From: Pseudomonadota bacterium
GTDB taxonomy: Bacteria > Pseudomonadota > Alphaproteobacteria > Acetobacterales > Acetobacteraceae
DNA: 7,177 nt
Direction of reading: 5' to 3'
NCBI GenBank assembly: GCA_021815835.1
Contig: JAKAZN010000086.1
Location: forward strand, 1 to 7,177
Made by a program: the position numbers and the translations under genes. This document shows positions 1-7,177 of the stretch, piece by piece. The notes under the pieces were generated by a model that was not told where the DNA came from, did not search any database, and saw only the letters and a list, made by a program, of their open reading frames with translations. The first letter of the stretch is position 1. The number at the start of each line of letters is the position of its first letter.

Positions 1-296
1 ATTATGCGGTCGTCACCGGAACCTCGGTCACGGCGAGCCAGGTCGCCACGATGGTCGAGCAGGCCTCGGCGATTTCCGGCGTCACGGCGACCGTCGCCGG
101 ACCGACGTCCTATTGCACCTCCGGCACCCCGTTGGCGCTCTCGGCCGTGCCCAACTCGGGCACCTGCGCGGACGGCACGAAGCCCGGAAGCTACGTGACG
201 ATCTCGGCCACGGGGACGGCGTTCTCGATCGGGGCCTCGGTGATCGGGTTCGCCGGATCGCGGGTCCACGAAGCCGCCACGGTGCGCCTGCAATGA
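1..296 (+). CDS. TadE-like pilus assembly protein, C-terminal part (5' end outside window)
   Basis: The reading frame is open from the first full codon at position 3 to a TGA at 294-296, giving 97 visible residues; the N-terminal membrane anchor lies before the window. The visible part is rich in Thr, Ser, Val, Ala and Gly, contains two cysteines (in SYCTSG and GTCADG) and a GSYVTISATG stretch, and ends in a beta-rich tail. TadE/TadF-type pseudopilins of the tad (Flp pilus) system have such a periplasmic domain after a single transmembrane segment. The assignment rests partly on the following gene, which is clearly TadE-like, shares the GSxxxVTI block and overlaps this one by four bases (ATGA). 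The family call is therefore an inference from a fragment plus context. A TadG-like or generic TadE-domain protein is the main alternative. Confidence 0.65.
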   Translation, partial: YAVVTGTSVTASQVATMVEQASAISGVTATVAGPTSYCTSGTPLALSAVPNSGTCADGTKPGSYVTISATGTAFSIGASVIGFAGSRVHEAATVRLQ

Positions 297-709
297 TACA
301 AAACGGGCATAAGCCACGGCGGCGCGGCGCGCGGCGCGGCGAGACGGCGCTGGAATTCGCCCTGATCGGCTGGATCTTCATCCTGCTGCTGCTGGCCCCG
401 ATCGAGGTCGGGCTGATGACCTGGACCGGCAGCGCGCTGCAGGCGACCGCGGCGCAGACCGCGCGCTGCGTGGCGATCGGCGGGGCCAGCTGCGCCAATC
501 CGCAAGCCTACGCGGTCAATCTGGCGAAGCTCTGGATCGGCGCCAACGCGATCACCGCAAGCGACGTCACCGTCGCAACCACCGCGACCTGCAACAGCGC
601 GACCGGGAGTTTCGCGAAAGTCACCATCACCGCCTCGATCTGGTCGGGCACCTTGCTCTCCCCGATCGCGGTCGGAAGCCAGACCGCGAGCGCCTGCTTC
701 CCGCTCTGA
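293..709 (+). CDS. TadE-like pilus assembly protein (pseudopilin)
   Basis: This encodes 138 aa. I chose the ATG at 293 because it overlaps the preceding stop (ATGA), giving translational coupling without a separate Shine-Dalgarno; upstream starts in the same frame only give an Arg/His-rich shadow of the preceding gene. The N-terminus is basic (residues 6-15) and is followed by G16-ETALE-F22, matching the prepilin-peptidase type of site in Tad pseudopilins, with Glu at +5 of the predicted mature protein. Residues 23-43 form one hydrophobic segment. The rest is a small predicted periplasmic domain with four cysteines (C59, C67, C100, C135), probably disulfide-bonded. TadE-type proteins are minor pseudopilins needed for Flp pilus assembly at the inner membrane. 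The gene probably belongs to a tad operon extending to the left, and ends 10 bp from the convergent GST gene. Confidence 0.8.
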   Translation: MIQNGHKPRRRGARRGETALEFALIGWIFILLLLAPIEVGLMTWTGSALQATAAQTARCVAIGGASCANPQAYAVNLAKLWIGANAITASDVTVATTATCNSATGSFAKVTITASIWSGTLLSPIAVGSQTASACFPL

Positions 710-719
710 TCCGCACCAC

Positions 720-1303
720 TCAGGGCGGCAGATGATAGCCGATCGCTTCCTCGACCTCGAACGTCCGCCGCACCGCCGGGCGCGCCATCACCCGCGCGGC
801 ATGGGCTTCCAGCCCCGGCAGGCGACCCGGCTCGGGATGGCGTGAGCCGGCGAAACGCCAGAACAGCCGGAACAGGTGGATGTCGGCGATCGAGTAGCGC
901 CCGCCCAGCGCCCATTCCGCCCCGCCCAGGCGCTGCTCGGCCACCAGCCAGGTCCGCATCGCCTGCTCCATCGGCTGGGTCCGCGCGGGATGGAGGGTGG
1001 CAGCGACGAAAGACATCCACGACAGCGCCCGCGCCTCGGCCTCCAGCCCGCCCTCGGGCAGCAGCCGCGCCTCGGGGAAGCGGCGGGCAAGGTAGAACAG
1101 GATCGCCAGCACTTCCGTGAGCGGGCGGCCGTCGATCAGCAGCAGCGGCACCTGGCCGGCGGGATTGAGCGCGAGGAACGCGGCGTCGCGCTGCTCCCCG
1201 CGCGCGAGCGAAATCGGGCGGCCCTCGAAATCCGCCCCGGTCTCGTGCAGCGCGATATGCGCCGCGAGCGAGCTCGATCCGGGAGTGAAATAGAGCGCCA
1301 GCA

Positions 1304-1304
<1 letters not shown>
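720..1304 (-). CDS. Glutathione S-transferase family protein (beta-class-like)
   Basis: This 194-aa protein has the two-domain GST architecture. The N-terminal thioredoxin-like domain (about 1-77) carries TPGSSSLAAHIAL at 7-19, NPAGQVPLL with the cis-proline at P53, and LTEVLAIL with the glutathione-binding E64. The helical C-terminal domain (about 85-194) has the N-capping box YSIAD (S138/D141) and H105 near the place of the conserved beta-class histidine. In beta-class enzymes the N-terminal motif reads GxCSL with an active-site cysteine; here the aligned residue is S11 (AGC codon). It should act in the cytosol, conjugating glutathione to electrophiles or reducing peroxides or disulfides, but the substrate cannot be told. 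Its ATG overlaps the hemB stop (TGATG), and no Shine-Dalgarno precedes it, so translation is probably coupled to hemB. Confidence is high for the family and low for the reaction. Confidence 0.9.
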
Positions 1305-2876
<1,572 letters not shown>

Positions 2877-3056
2877 GGCTTGCCTCGCTCTTTTCCTGGT
2901 GTTGCTTGCATCCAGCGTGGGGCGGCCGGCCCGGGACACAACGCGACACGGCCCGGCCCCGCTTCCGGTTCCCCGACCGGGGGCAATCTCCTAACCCGGC
3001 CGGCCGGCGCTGTCACGCCGCTTGCAGTGCGGCGCGGGCGGTACCAGATTGCCGGG
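2877..3056. promoter_or_regulatory. Divergent intergenic region between peroxiredoxin gene and yqgE
   Basis: These 180 bp must hold the promoters of both the leftward peroxiredoxin gene and rightward yqgE. The region is very GC-rich and includes a 12-bp perfect palindrome of CCGG units (2996-3007). For yqgE, TTGCAG at 3022-3027 and CAGATT at 3045-3050 are separated by 17 bases and could be -35 and -10 elements; they would place transcription start at or next to the ATG at 3057. I see no convincing -35/-10 pair for the peroxiredoxin gene and no recognisable OxyR or other operator. The promoter calls are weak. Confidence 0.4.
2883..2886 (-). promoter_or_regulatory. Ribosome binding site of the peroxiredoxin gene
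   Basis: GAGG on the minus strand, six bases before the ATG at 2876. It supports the 160-aa start over the longer frame from 2939. Confidence 0.55.
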
Positions 3057-3653
3057 ATGGTCCGTATGCCCCACCTGCCCGCCGACGACGCCGATTCCGA
3101 CCGGTTCCTGACCGGCCAGCTCCTGATCGCCATGCCGGCGATGGAAGATCCCCGCTTCGCGCAAAGCGTGATCTACCTGTGCGCGCATACGAACGAAGGC
3201 GCGATGGGGCTCGTCATCAACCGCCCACTCGTGCGCCCCAGCTTCGAGGAATTGTTGCGCCAACTGGAAATCGCCCCGGTGCCGCCGGCGCGCCACATCC
3301 GGCTCTGGGCCGGCGGACCGGTGGATAACGGACGCGGCTTCGTGCTGCACACCGCGGACTGGACCGGCGACGGCAGCCTGCGGGTCAACGAGCGGCTGGC
3401 CCTGACCGCAAGCCTCGACGTGCTGAAAGCCATCGCCGAGGGCGGCGGCCCGCGCGAAGGCTTGCTGGCGCTCGGCTACGCCGGCTGGGGGCCGGGCCAG
3501 CTCGAATCCGAAATGCAGCAGAATGCCTGGCTGAACGTCGCCGCCGAGGAAGCGCTCGTGTTCGATTCCAGCCACGACACGAAATGGCGCCGCGCCCTCG
3601 CCACCCTCCGCATCGACCCCCTCCTGCTCTCTGCCGTCGCCGGCCACGCCTGA
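3057..3653 (+). CDS. YqgE/AlgH family protein
   Basis: This 198-aa protein carries the hallmarks of the YqgE/AlgH (DUF179) family: GQLLIAMPAMEDPRF (20-34), GAMGLVINRP (48-57), AGGPV (85-89), YAGWGPGQLESEMQQNAWL (141-159) and FDSSHDTKW (169-177) near the end. Members are soluble single-domain proteins of about 185-200 aa. Their biochemical role is not settled: AlgH was described as an alginate regulator in Pseudomonas, but no reaction is established. The start is uncertain. The ATG at 3057 has no Shine-Dalgarno, while the in-frame ATG at 3066 (residue 4) has a weak GGGATGG nine to ten bases upstream. It is divergent from the peroxiredoxin and convergent with the GGDEF-EAL gene, sharing a 33-bp inverted repeat with it. 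Confidence 0.93.
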   Translation: MVRMPHLPADDADSDRFLTGQLLIAMPAMEDPRFAQSVIYLCAHTNEGAMGLVINRPLVRPSFEELLRQLEIAPVPPARHIRLWAGGPVDNGRGFVLHTADWTGDGSLRVNERLALTASLDVLKAIAEGGGPREGLLALGYAGWGPGQLESEMQQNAWLNVAAEEALVFDSSHDTKWRRALATLRIDPLLLSAVAGHA

Positions 3654-3659
3654 CCCGCT

Positions 3660-3747
3660 GGCCTGAGGAGGGGGAGGAAGGAAGGCCAAGGGGCGCGCGC
3701 TGACCCCGCGCTGACCCTTGGCCTTCCTTCCTCCCCCTCCTCAGGCC
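3660..3747. repeat. 33-bp perfect inverted repeat (bidirectional hairpin) between convergent genes
   Basis: The left arm 3660-3692 and right arm 3715-3747 are exact reverse complements over 33 bases, separated by a 22-base loop (3693-3714). The left arm is mostly purine (GA-rich, 3665-3685), the right arm pyrimidine. It starts 7 bases after the yqgE stop, and the right arm includes the stop codon (3741-3743) and final alanine codon of the GGDEF-EAL gene. The position fits a two-way transcription terminator or 3'-end stabiliser for both genes. However, neither direction has a U-tract after the stem, and 33 perfect pairs is much longer than a usual intrinsic terminator. No target-site duplication is visible that would mark it as a transposed element. 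Confidence 0.9.
3696..3717. repeat. Two tandem copies of an 11-bp unit at the tip of the inverted repeat
   Basis: CGCGCTGACCC occurs at 3696-3706 and again, directly adjoining and identical, at 3707-3717. The first copy lies in the hairpin loop and the second runs three bases into the right arm. This looks like a slippage duplication; without it the loop would be about 11 bases. Confidence 0.85.
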
Positions 3748-5975
3748 GCCGTCTCCAGCGCGGCGGCGGGCAGCAGGGCGCGGATGCTCTCGGCCGGCGC
3801 GGGGCGGGCGAACAGGAACCCTTGAGCCTGGGTGAAGCCTTCGGCGCGCAGCAGGTCGCGTTGGGTCGGCATTTCCACCCCCACGGCCACGGTTTCGATG
3901 CCGAGGCTGCGGCCGAGCCCGGCCACCGCGCGCGCGATCGCCCTCGTGTTGGGGTTGTGCGCGAGACCGCGCACCAGGGCGCGGTCGAGCTTGATCTTGT
4001 CTACCGGGAAGCGGCCGAGATTCCGCAGCGATCCGTGGCTGGTGCCGAAATCGTCAAGCGCCAGCCGCGCGCCCATCGCGCGCACCCGGTGCAGCTCGCC
4101 CACGATGTCGCGATCCTCATCGAGCAGCATGGGCGCGGCGATCTCGATTTCCAGTCGTTCCCCCGCCACCCCGGTGGCGGCGAGCACGGCGCCGACCCGC
4201 TGGGCCAGCCGGTTGCCGCGCAACTGCGCGGTGGAGAGATTGACCGCGATGGCAAGCGGCGTCGGCCAGCGCGCCGCCTCGGCGCAGGCCTGGTGCAGAA
4301 CCCAGGCGCCGATCGGGGCCATCAGGCCGGTCTCCTCGGCGAGCGGCAGGAACGCGCCCGGCCTGAGTAGCCCCCGCTCCGGATGGCGCCAGCGCAGCAG
4401 CGCCTCGAAGCCAAGGATGCGCCCGTCGTCCAGCGCCACGAAGGGCAAATAATGCAGCACGAACTCCCCGCGCGCGAGCGCCTGGCGCAGATCGAGCACG
4501 GTGCGATCCCGCGCCGCGCGACGCTGCTCCATCGCCGGCTCGAACATCTGCCAGCGCCCGCGGCCCTGGGCCTTGGCGCGGTACATCGCCGCATCGGCGC
4601 GGCGCAGCAGGGTGGCGTAGTCGGCGCCGTGCGCGGGGGCGACGGCGATGCCGAGGCTGGCCGAAATGGGCACCGTCTCCCCGTCGATCGCGAACGGGGC
4701 GGCGAGCGCGCTCAGCACCCGCGCGGCCAGCCTGGTGGCGTCCTGCGGTGCCTCCAGGTCGCGTTGCAGGATCGCGAACTCGTCGCCGCCGAGGCGCGCG
4801 ACGGTATCCGTATGGCGCACGGAGGCGACGATCCGGCGCGTGACCTCGCACAGCAACAGATCGCCCGCGGCGTGGCCCAGGCTGTCGTTGACCGCCTTGA
4901 ACAGGTCGAGATCGATGCACAGGATCGCGACCGCGCCGTCCTCGGGGCGGGCCGCGAGGGCCTGCTCGGCGCGTTCGCGCAGGAAGGCGCGGTTGGCGAG
5001 CCCGGTCAGCGGATCGTGGCGGGCGAGGAAGGCGGTGCGCTCCTCGGCCGCCACGCGCTCGGAGATGTCGCGCACGATCGCCACCACCTCGCGGCCCGGG
5101 CCGGCGGCGTCGTCCAGTTGGGTAGTCCAGATCGATTCGACCGCAATATATCCTCGGGTACGGTGGTGCATGCGGAACCGGCAGGTGGCCTGCCCACCGT
5201 CCTGGACCAGGGCGGCATAGGCCGCCGCCACGCGCGCCCGGTCCTCCGGGTGGACGAGGTCGATGAAGTCGATGTCATAAAGCAGCGCCGCGGGATGGCC
5301 GAGCACCCGCTCGGCCGAGGGGGAGACATAGGCCCGCGTCCGATCGGGGCGGACTCGCACGATCATGTCCCCGGCAAGGGCGGCGATCATCTGATGGTTC
5401 CGCTCGCTCTCCCGTGCCGCGGCGACCGCGGACTGCCAGCGCGTCACGTCGCGCAGCGCACATACCAGCCCGCGCGGCGTATCGGCGGCGAAGACAAGCT
5501 CGGTGGGTTGGAAGCTGCCATCGGCGCGCCGCAGCCGGACCGGCCGCTCGGCGGGACCGGAGGGCGGCGGGCGGGCACCGATCAGCGCGCCCAGCATCGC
5601 CGCGTCATCCGGATGGCACAGCGAGGCCAGGGCGTGGCCGACGAGCGCCGCCGGTTCGGCGCCGAGCACCAGTCGGCTGGCGGCCGAAATCTCGATGATG
5701 CGGCCATCCGGGTCGAGCCGGGCGACGGCGTCGCGACCATGCGCGGCCAGGGTGGCGAGCAGCCGGTCGCGGCGGCGGAGCAGGGCGAGGAGCAGGACGA
5801 TCGCCGCGGCGGCGGCCGCGATCGCGGCGATGGCGAGCGGGGCACGCGCGACCCCGGACCAGCCGGCGCTCACGGCCCCGAGCCCACCCGCGCCGACCAC
5901 CACCGCCAGGGCCGTCGGGCGCCCCGAGCGGATCAGGCCCGACAGGATGCGAGGAACAGGATGCGCCATACCCAT
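3741..5975 (-). CDS. Membrane PAS-PAS-GGDEF-EAL protein: predicted diguanylate cyclase with degenerate EAL domain
   Basis: This 744-aa protein should act in c-di-GMP signalling at the inner membrane. Two hydrophobic segments (about 21-39 and 46-66, followed by RRRDR) anchor it. PAS domains follow at about 76-178 and 194-310, each ending in a PAC-like RDVT/RDIS segment, then GGDEF (about 316-479) and EAL (about 488-740). The cyclase motifs are complete: DLDLFKAVND (355-364), GGDEF (396-400), MYRAK (464-468) and the inhibitory I-site RxxD (387-390) five residues before GGDEF. The EAL domain keeps E524 (EALLR), N579, E611, D641-D642, K662, D664 and Q718, but the usual AEGVE is AVGVE (V698) and the usual EITE is EIAA (A614). 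Phosphodiesterase activity is therefore doubtful. The start is ambiguous (M1 or M3), with no strong Shine-Dalgarno. It lies 70 bp downstream of the enolase-superfamily gene. Confidence 0.95.
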   Translation of the reverse strand: MGMAHPVPRILSGLIRSGRPTALAVVVGAGGLGAVSAGWSGVARAPLAIAAIAAAAAAIVLLLALLRRRDRLLATLAAHGRDAVARLDPDGRIIEISAASRLVLGAEPAALVGHALASLCHPDDAAMLGALIGARPPPSGPAERPVRLRRADGSFQPTELVFAADTPRGLVCALRDVTRWQSAVAAARESERNHQMIAALAGDMIVRVRPDRTRAYVSPSAERVLGHPAALLYDIDFIDLVHPEDRARVAAAYAALVQDGGQATCRFRMHHRTRGYIAVESIWTTQLDDAAGPGREVVAIVRDISERVAAEERTAFLARHDPLTGLANRAFLRERAEQALAARPEDGAVAILCIDLDLFKAVNDSLGHAAGDLLLCEVTRRIVASVRHTDTVARLGGDEFAILQRDLEAPQDATRLAARVLSALAAPFAIDGETVPISASLGIAVAPAHGADYATLLRRADAAMYRAKAQGRGRWQMFEPAMEQRRAARDRTVLDLRQALARGEFVLHYLPFVALDDGRILGFEALLRWRHPERGLLRPGAFLPLAEETGLMAPIGAWVLHQACAEAARWPTPLAIAVNLSTAQLRGNRLAQRVGAVLAATGVAGERLEIEIAAPMLLDEDRDIVGELHRVRAMGARLALDDFGTSHGSLRNLGRFPVDKIKLDRALVRGLAHNPNTRAIARAVAGLGRSLGIETVAVGVEMPTQRDLLRAEGFTQAQGFLFARPAPAESIRALLPAAALETAA

Positions 5976-6045
5976 CCGATGGTTGCAGGCCGCCCCTGGG
6001 TATTCCCGTCGGAGTTGCAGAACGGTTAAAGCCGATTCGGCCGGA

Positions 6046-7164
6046 TCAGCGCAACAGGGATTCTGTCCGCGCCGCGATCAGGTCGAAATCGATCGCCGCG
6101 CCAAGCCCGGGCCCGGTAGGCGCGGCCAGCATGCCGGCGGCGTCGATCTCAAGCTCGCCCGCCATGCCGTATTTATGCGCCGCGTGCGGCAGCAGCACCT
6201 CGAACATCGTGGTGTTGCGGATCGCCATGCAGAGATGGAGGTTGCCGAGATTGTTCAGCGAATTGCCGCTGTGATGGATTTCGTAGTTGAGGCCGAACGC
6301 TTCGGCCAGATGCGCGGTCTTGAGCATGGGCGTGAGGCCGCCCTTGTTGGGGATGTCGCCGCGCAGGTAGTCGGTGGCGCGCTCGGTCAGCCAGATCGGA
6401 TAGGTATCGAGCCCGCCGGCGGGGTATTCGGTGGCCAGGATCGGGATATCCAGCTTCTGGCGCAGCTTCACGTAGTTGTAGATATCCTCGTCGGCCAGCG
6501 GGTCTTCGTACCAGTAGTAGCCGAGCTCCTCGATCGCGCGCCCGACGCGCAGCGCGTCCGGGTAGGTGTAGGACCAGGTGGAATCAAGCATCAGGCGGTA
6601 GTCGTCGCCCACGGCCTTGCGGACCGCGGCGCAGACCTTGATGTCGGTCGCGGGATCGCGCGGCGGGTGGATCTTGTAGGCTTGCCAGCCCTGCGCCTGG
6701 AACGCCTGCGCCTGATCGACATAGGCGGCGATGTCGGGCAGCACCTGGGAGCTGGCATAGGCGGCGATCGCGGTCCGATGCGTGCCCATCAACGCGTGGA
6801 TCGGCAGCCCGGCGATCTTGCCCGCGAGATCCCATAGCGCGACATCGACCGCGCCGATCACGCGGTAGCTGACATTGCGCGATTGCAGGCGCATCGCCTG
6901 GTGCAGCCGCTCGCGCTCCAGCGGGTCCTGGCCCAGCAGCATCGGCTTGAGCGAGCGGATGAGTTGCGGCCCGTCCATCGTGGCGGGATTGGTGGCGGTG
7001 CCGAGGAAGGCGTGGCCCTCCGGCCCCTGATCCGTATGGATCCGCAACAGGCCGAGAGTGCTGGACCCGCCGGCGGTCTGCGACCCGCTGGTGTAGCGGG
7101 TCGCGGGAATGCCCGGCCAGGTGAAGATCGTGAGGGAGACCTCGTCGATCTTCATGATCGTCAC
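6046..7164 (-). CDS. Mandelate racemase/muconate lactonizing enzyme family protein (enolase superfamily)
   Basis: This 372-aa protein has the enolase-superfamily capping domain (about 1-130) and a barrel domain. Enzymes of this family abstract a proton next to a carboxylate, using a bound Mg2+. The metal ligands are visible as D194 (MLDSTW), E220 (YEDPL) and E246 (ATEYP). The seventh-strand Asp-His dyad of the mandelate racemase subgroup appears as D270 (GDIPNKGG) and H297 (YEIHHSG), with E322 (FEVLL) at the eighth strand. The second-strand motif is K164-I-H166 rather than the usual KxK. Racemase and sugar-acid dehydratase are both possible; I cannot assign the substrate. The start is GTG at 7164, four bases after AAGG; the in-frame ATG at 7155 (residue 4) is an alternative and gives a more usual MKIDEVSL beginning. 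The upstream neighbour lies outside the window, so pathway context is missing. Confidence 0.92.
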   Translation of the reverse strand: MTIMKIDEVSLTIFTWPGIPATRYTSGSQTAGGSSTLGLLRIHTDQGPEGHAFLGTATNPATMDGPQLIRSLKPMLLGQDPLERERLHQAMRLQSRNVSYRVIGAVDVALWDLAGKIAGLPIHALMGTHRTAIAAYASSQVLPDIAAYVDQAQAFQAQGWQAYKIHPPRDPATDIKVCAAVRKAVGDDYRLMLDSTWSYTYPDALRVGRAIEELGYYWYEDPLADEDIYNYVKLRQKLDIPILATEYPAGGLDTYPIWLTERATDYLRGDIPNKGGLTPMLKTAHLAEAFGLNYEIHHSGNSLNNLGNLHLCMAIRNTTMFEVLLPHAAHKYGMAGELEIDAAGMLAAPTGPGLGAAIDFDLIAARTESLLR

Positions 7165-7177
7165 AGCGCCTTGTGGG

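Noticed and set aside
2991..3689. 232-aa minus-strand frame opposite yqgE
   Set aside because: Low-complexity antisense shadow of a conserved family gene.
3660..3747. Inverted repeat as a transposed MITE
   Set aside because: No target-site duplication flanks it, and its exact placement between two stop codons fits a 3'-end element better.
4383..6029. 548-aa open frame on the + strand opposite the GGDEF-EAL gene
   Set aside because: Composition is Arg/Gly/Ala/His-rich with no recognisable motif, and it lies antisense to a clear multidomain gene. Long antisense frames are expected in GC-rich DNA with strong third-position bias.
6025..6030. TTTAACC on the minus strand upstream of the GGDEF-EAL gene, as a -35 element or CtrA half-site
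   Set aside because: The only nearby -10-like match (GAATAC, 6000-6005) has a 19-base spacer, and a full TTAA-N7-TTAA CtrA site is absent. A six-base match is too weak to call.
6031..6041. GCCG-ATT-CGGC small hairpin after the enolase-superfamily gene
   Set aside because: Only four stem pairs and no U-tract; not enough for a terminator call.

Overview
The window looks like a stretch of ordinary chromosome from a high-GC alphaproteobacterium, most likely one of the Sphingomonadales. That placement is inferred from the strong G/C bias at third codon positions, the magnesium-type HemB, the TadE-like pilus proteins, the beta-class-like GST and a YqgE gene beside a peroxiredoxin; it is not proven. 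There is no sign of phage, insertion sequence, CRISPR array, tRNA or rRNA, and the genes tile the window closely.

Layout. Positions 1-709 (+) hold the 3' end of one TadE-like pilus gene and a complete second one, joined by an ATGA overlap; this is the downstream end of a tad (Flp pilus) locus. It converges, with only 10 bp between stop codons, on a leftward block at 720-2876 made of a Prx5-type peroxiredoxin, hemB (porphobilinogen synthase) and a glutathione S-transferase. hemB and the GST are joined by a TGATG overlap, and a hairpin lies between the peroxiredoxin and hemB. A 180-bp divergent region at 2877-3056 separates the peroxiredoxin from yqgE (+). yqgE converges on a large PAS-PAS-GGDEF-EAL cyclic-di-GMP protein (-), and the two 3' ends share a 33-bp perfect inverted repeat. 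Upstream of the GGDEF-EAL gene, on the same strand, is a mandelate-racemase-subgroup enolase-superfamily enzyme that fills the right end of the window.

How the genes relate. The peroxiredoxin-hemB-GST block puts peroxide or thiol defence beside tetrapyrrole synthesis, but only the hemB-GST junction shows physical coupling. The GGDEF-EAL protein keeps every diguanylate cyclase and I-site motif, while its EAL domain has lost two conserved acidic residues, including the one at the general-base position. It is therefore best read as a membrane-bound cyclase with a silent or sensory EAL domain. Because c-di-GMP often controls pili and surface attachment, a link to the tad genes at the left end is conceivable, but nothing in the sequence shows it.

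The points most worth a second look are the degenerate EAL domain, the 88-bp perfect hairpin at 3660-3747 with an 11-bp tandem repeat at its tip, and the KxH catalytic motif of the enolase-superfamily enzyme. I found no convincing new multigene system.
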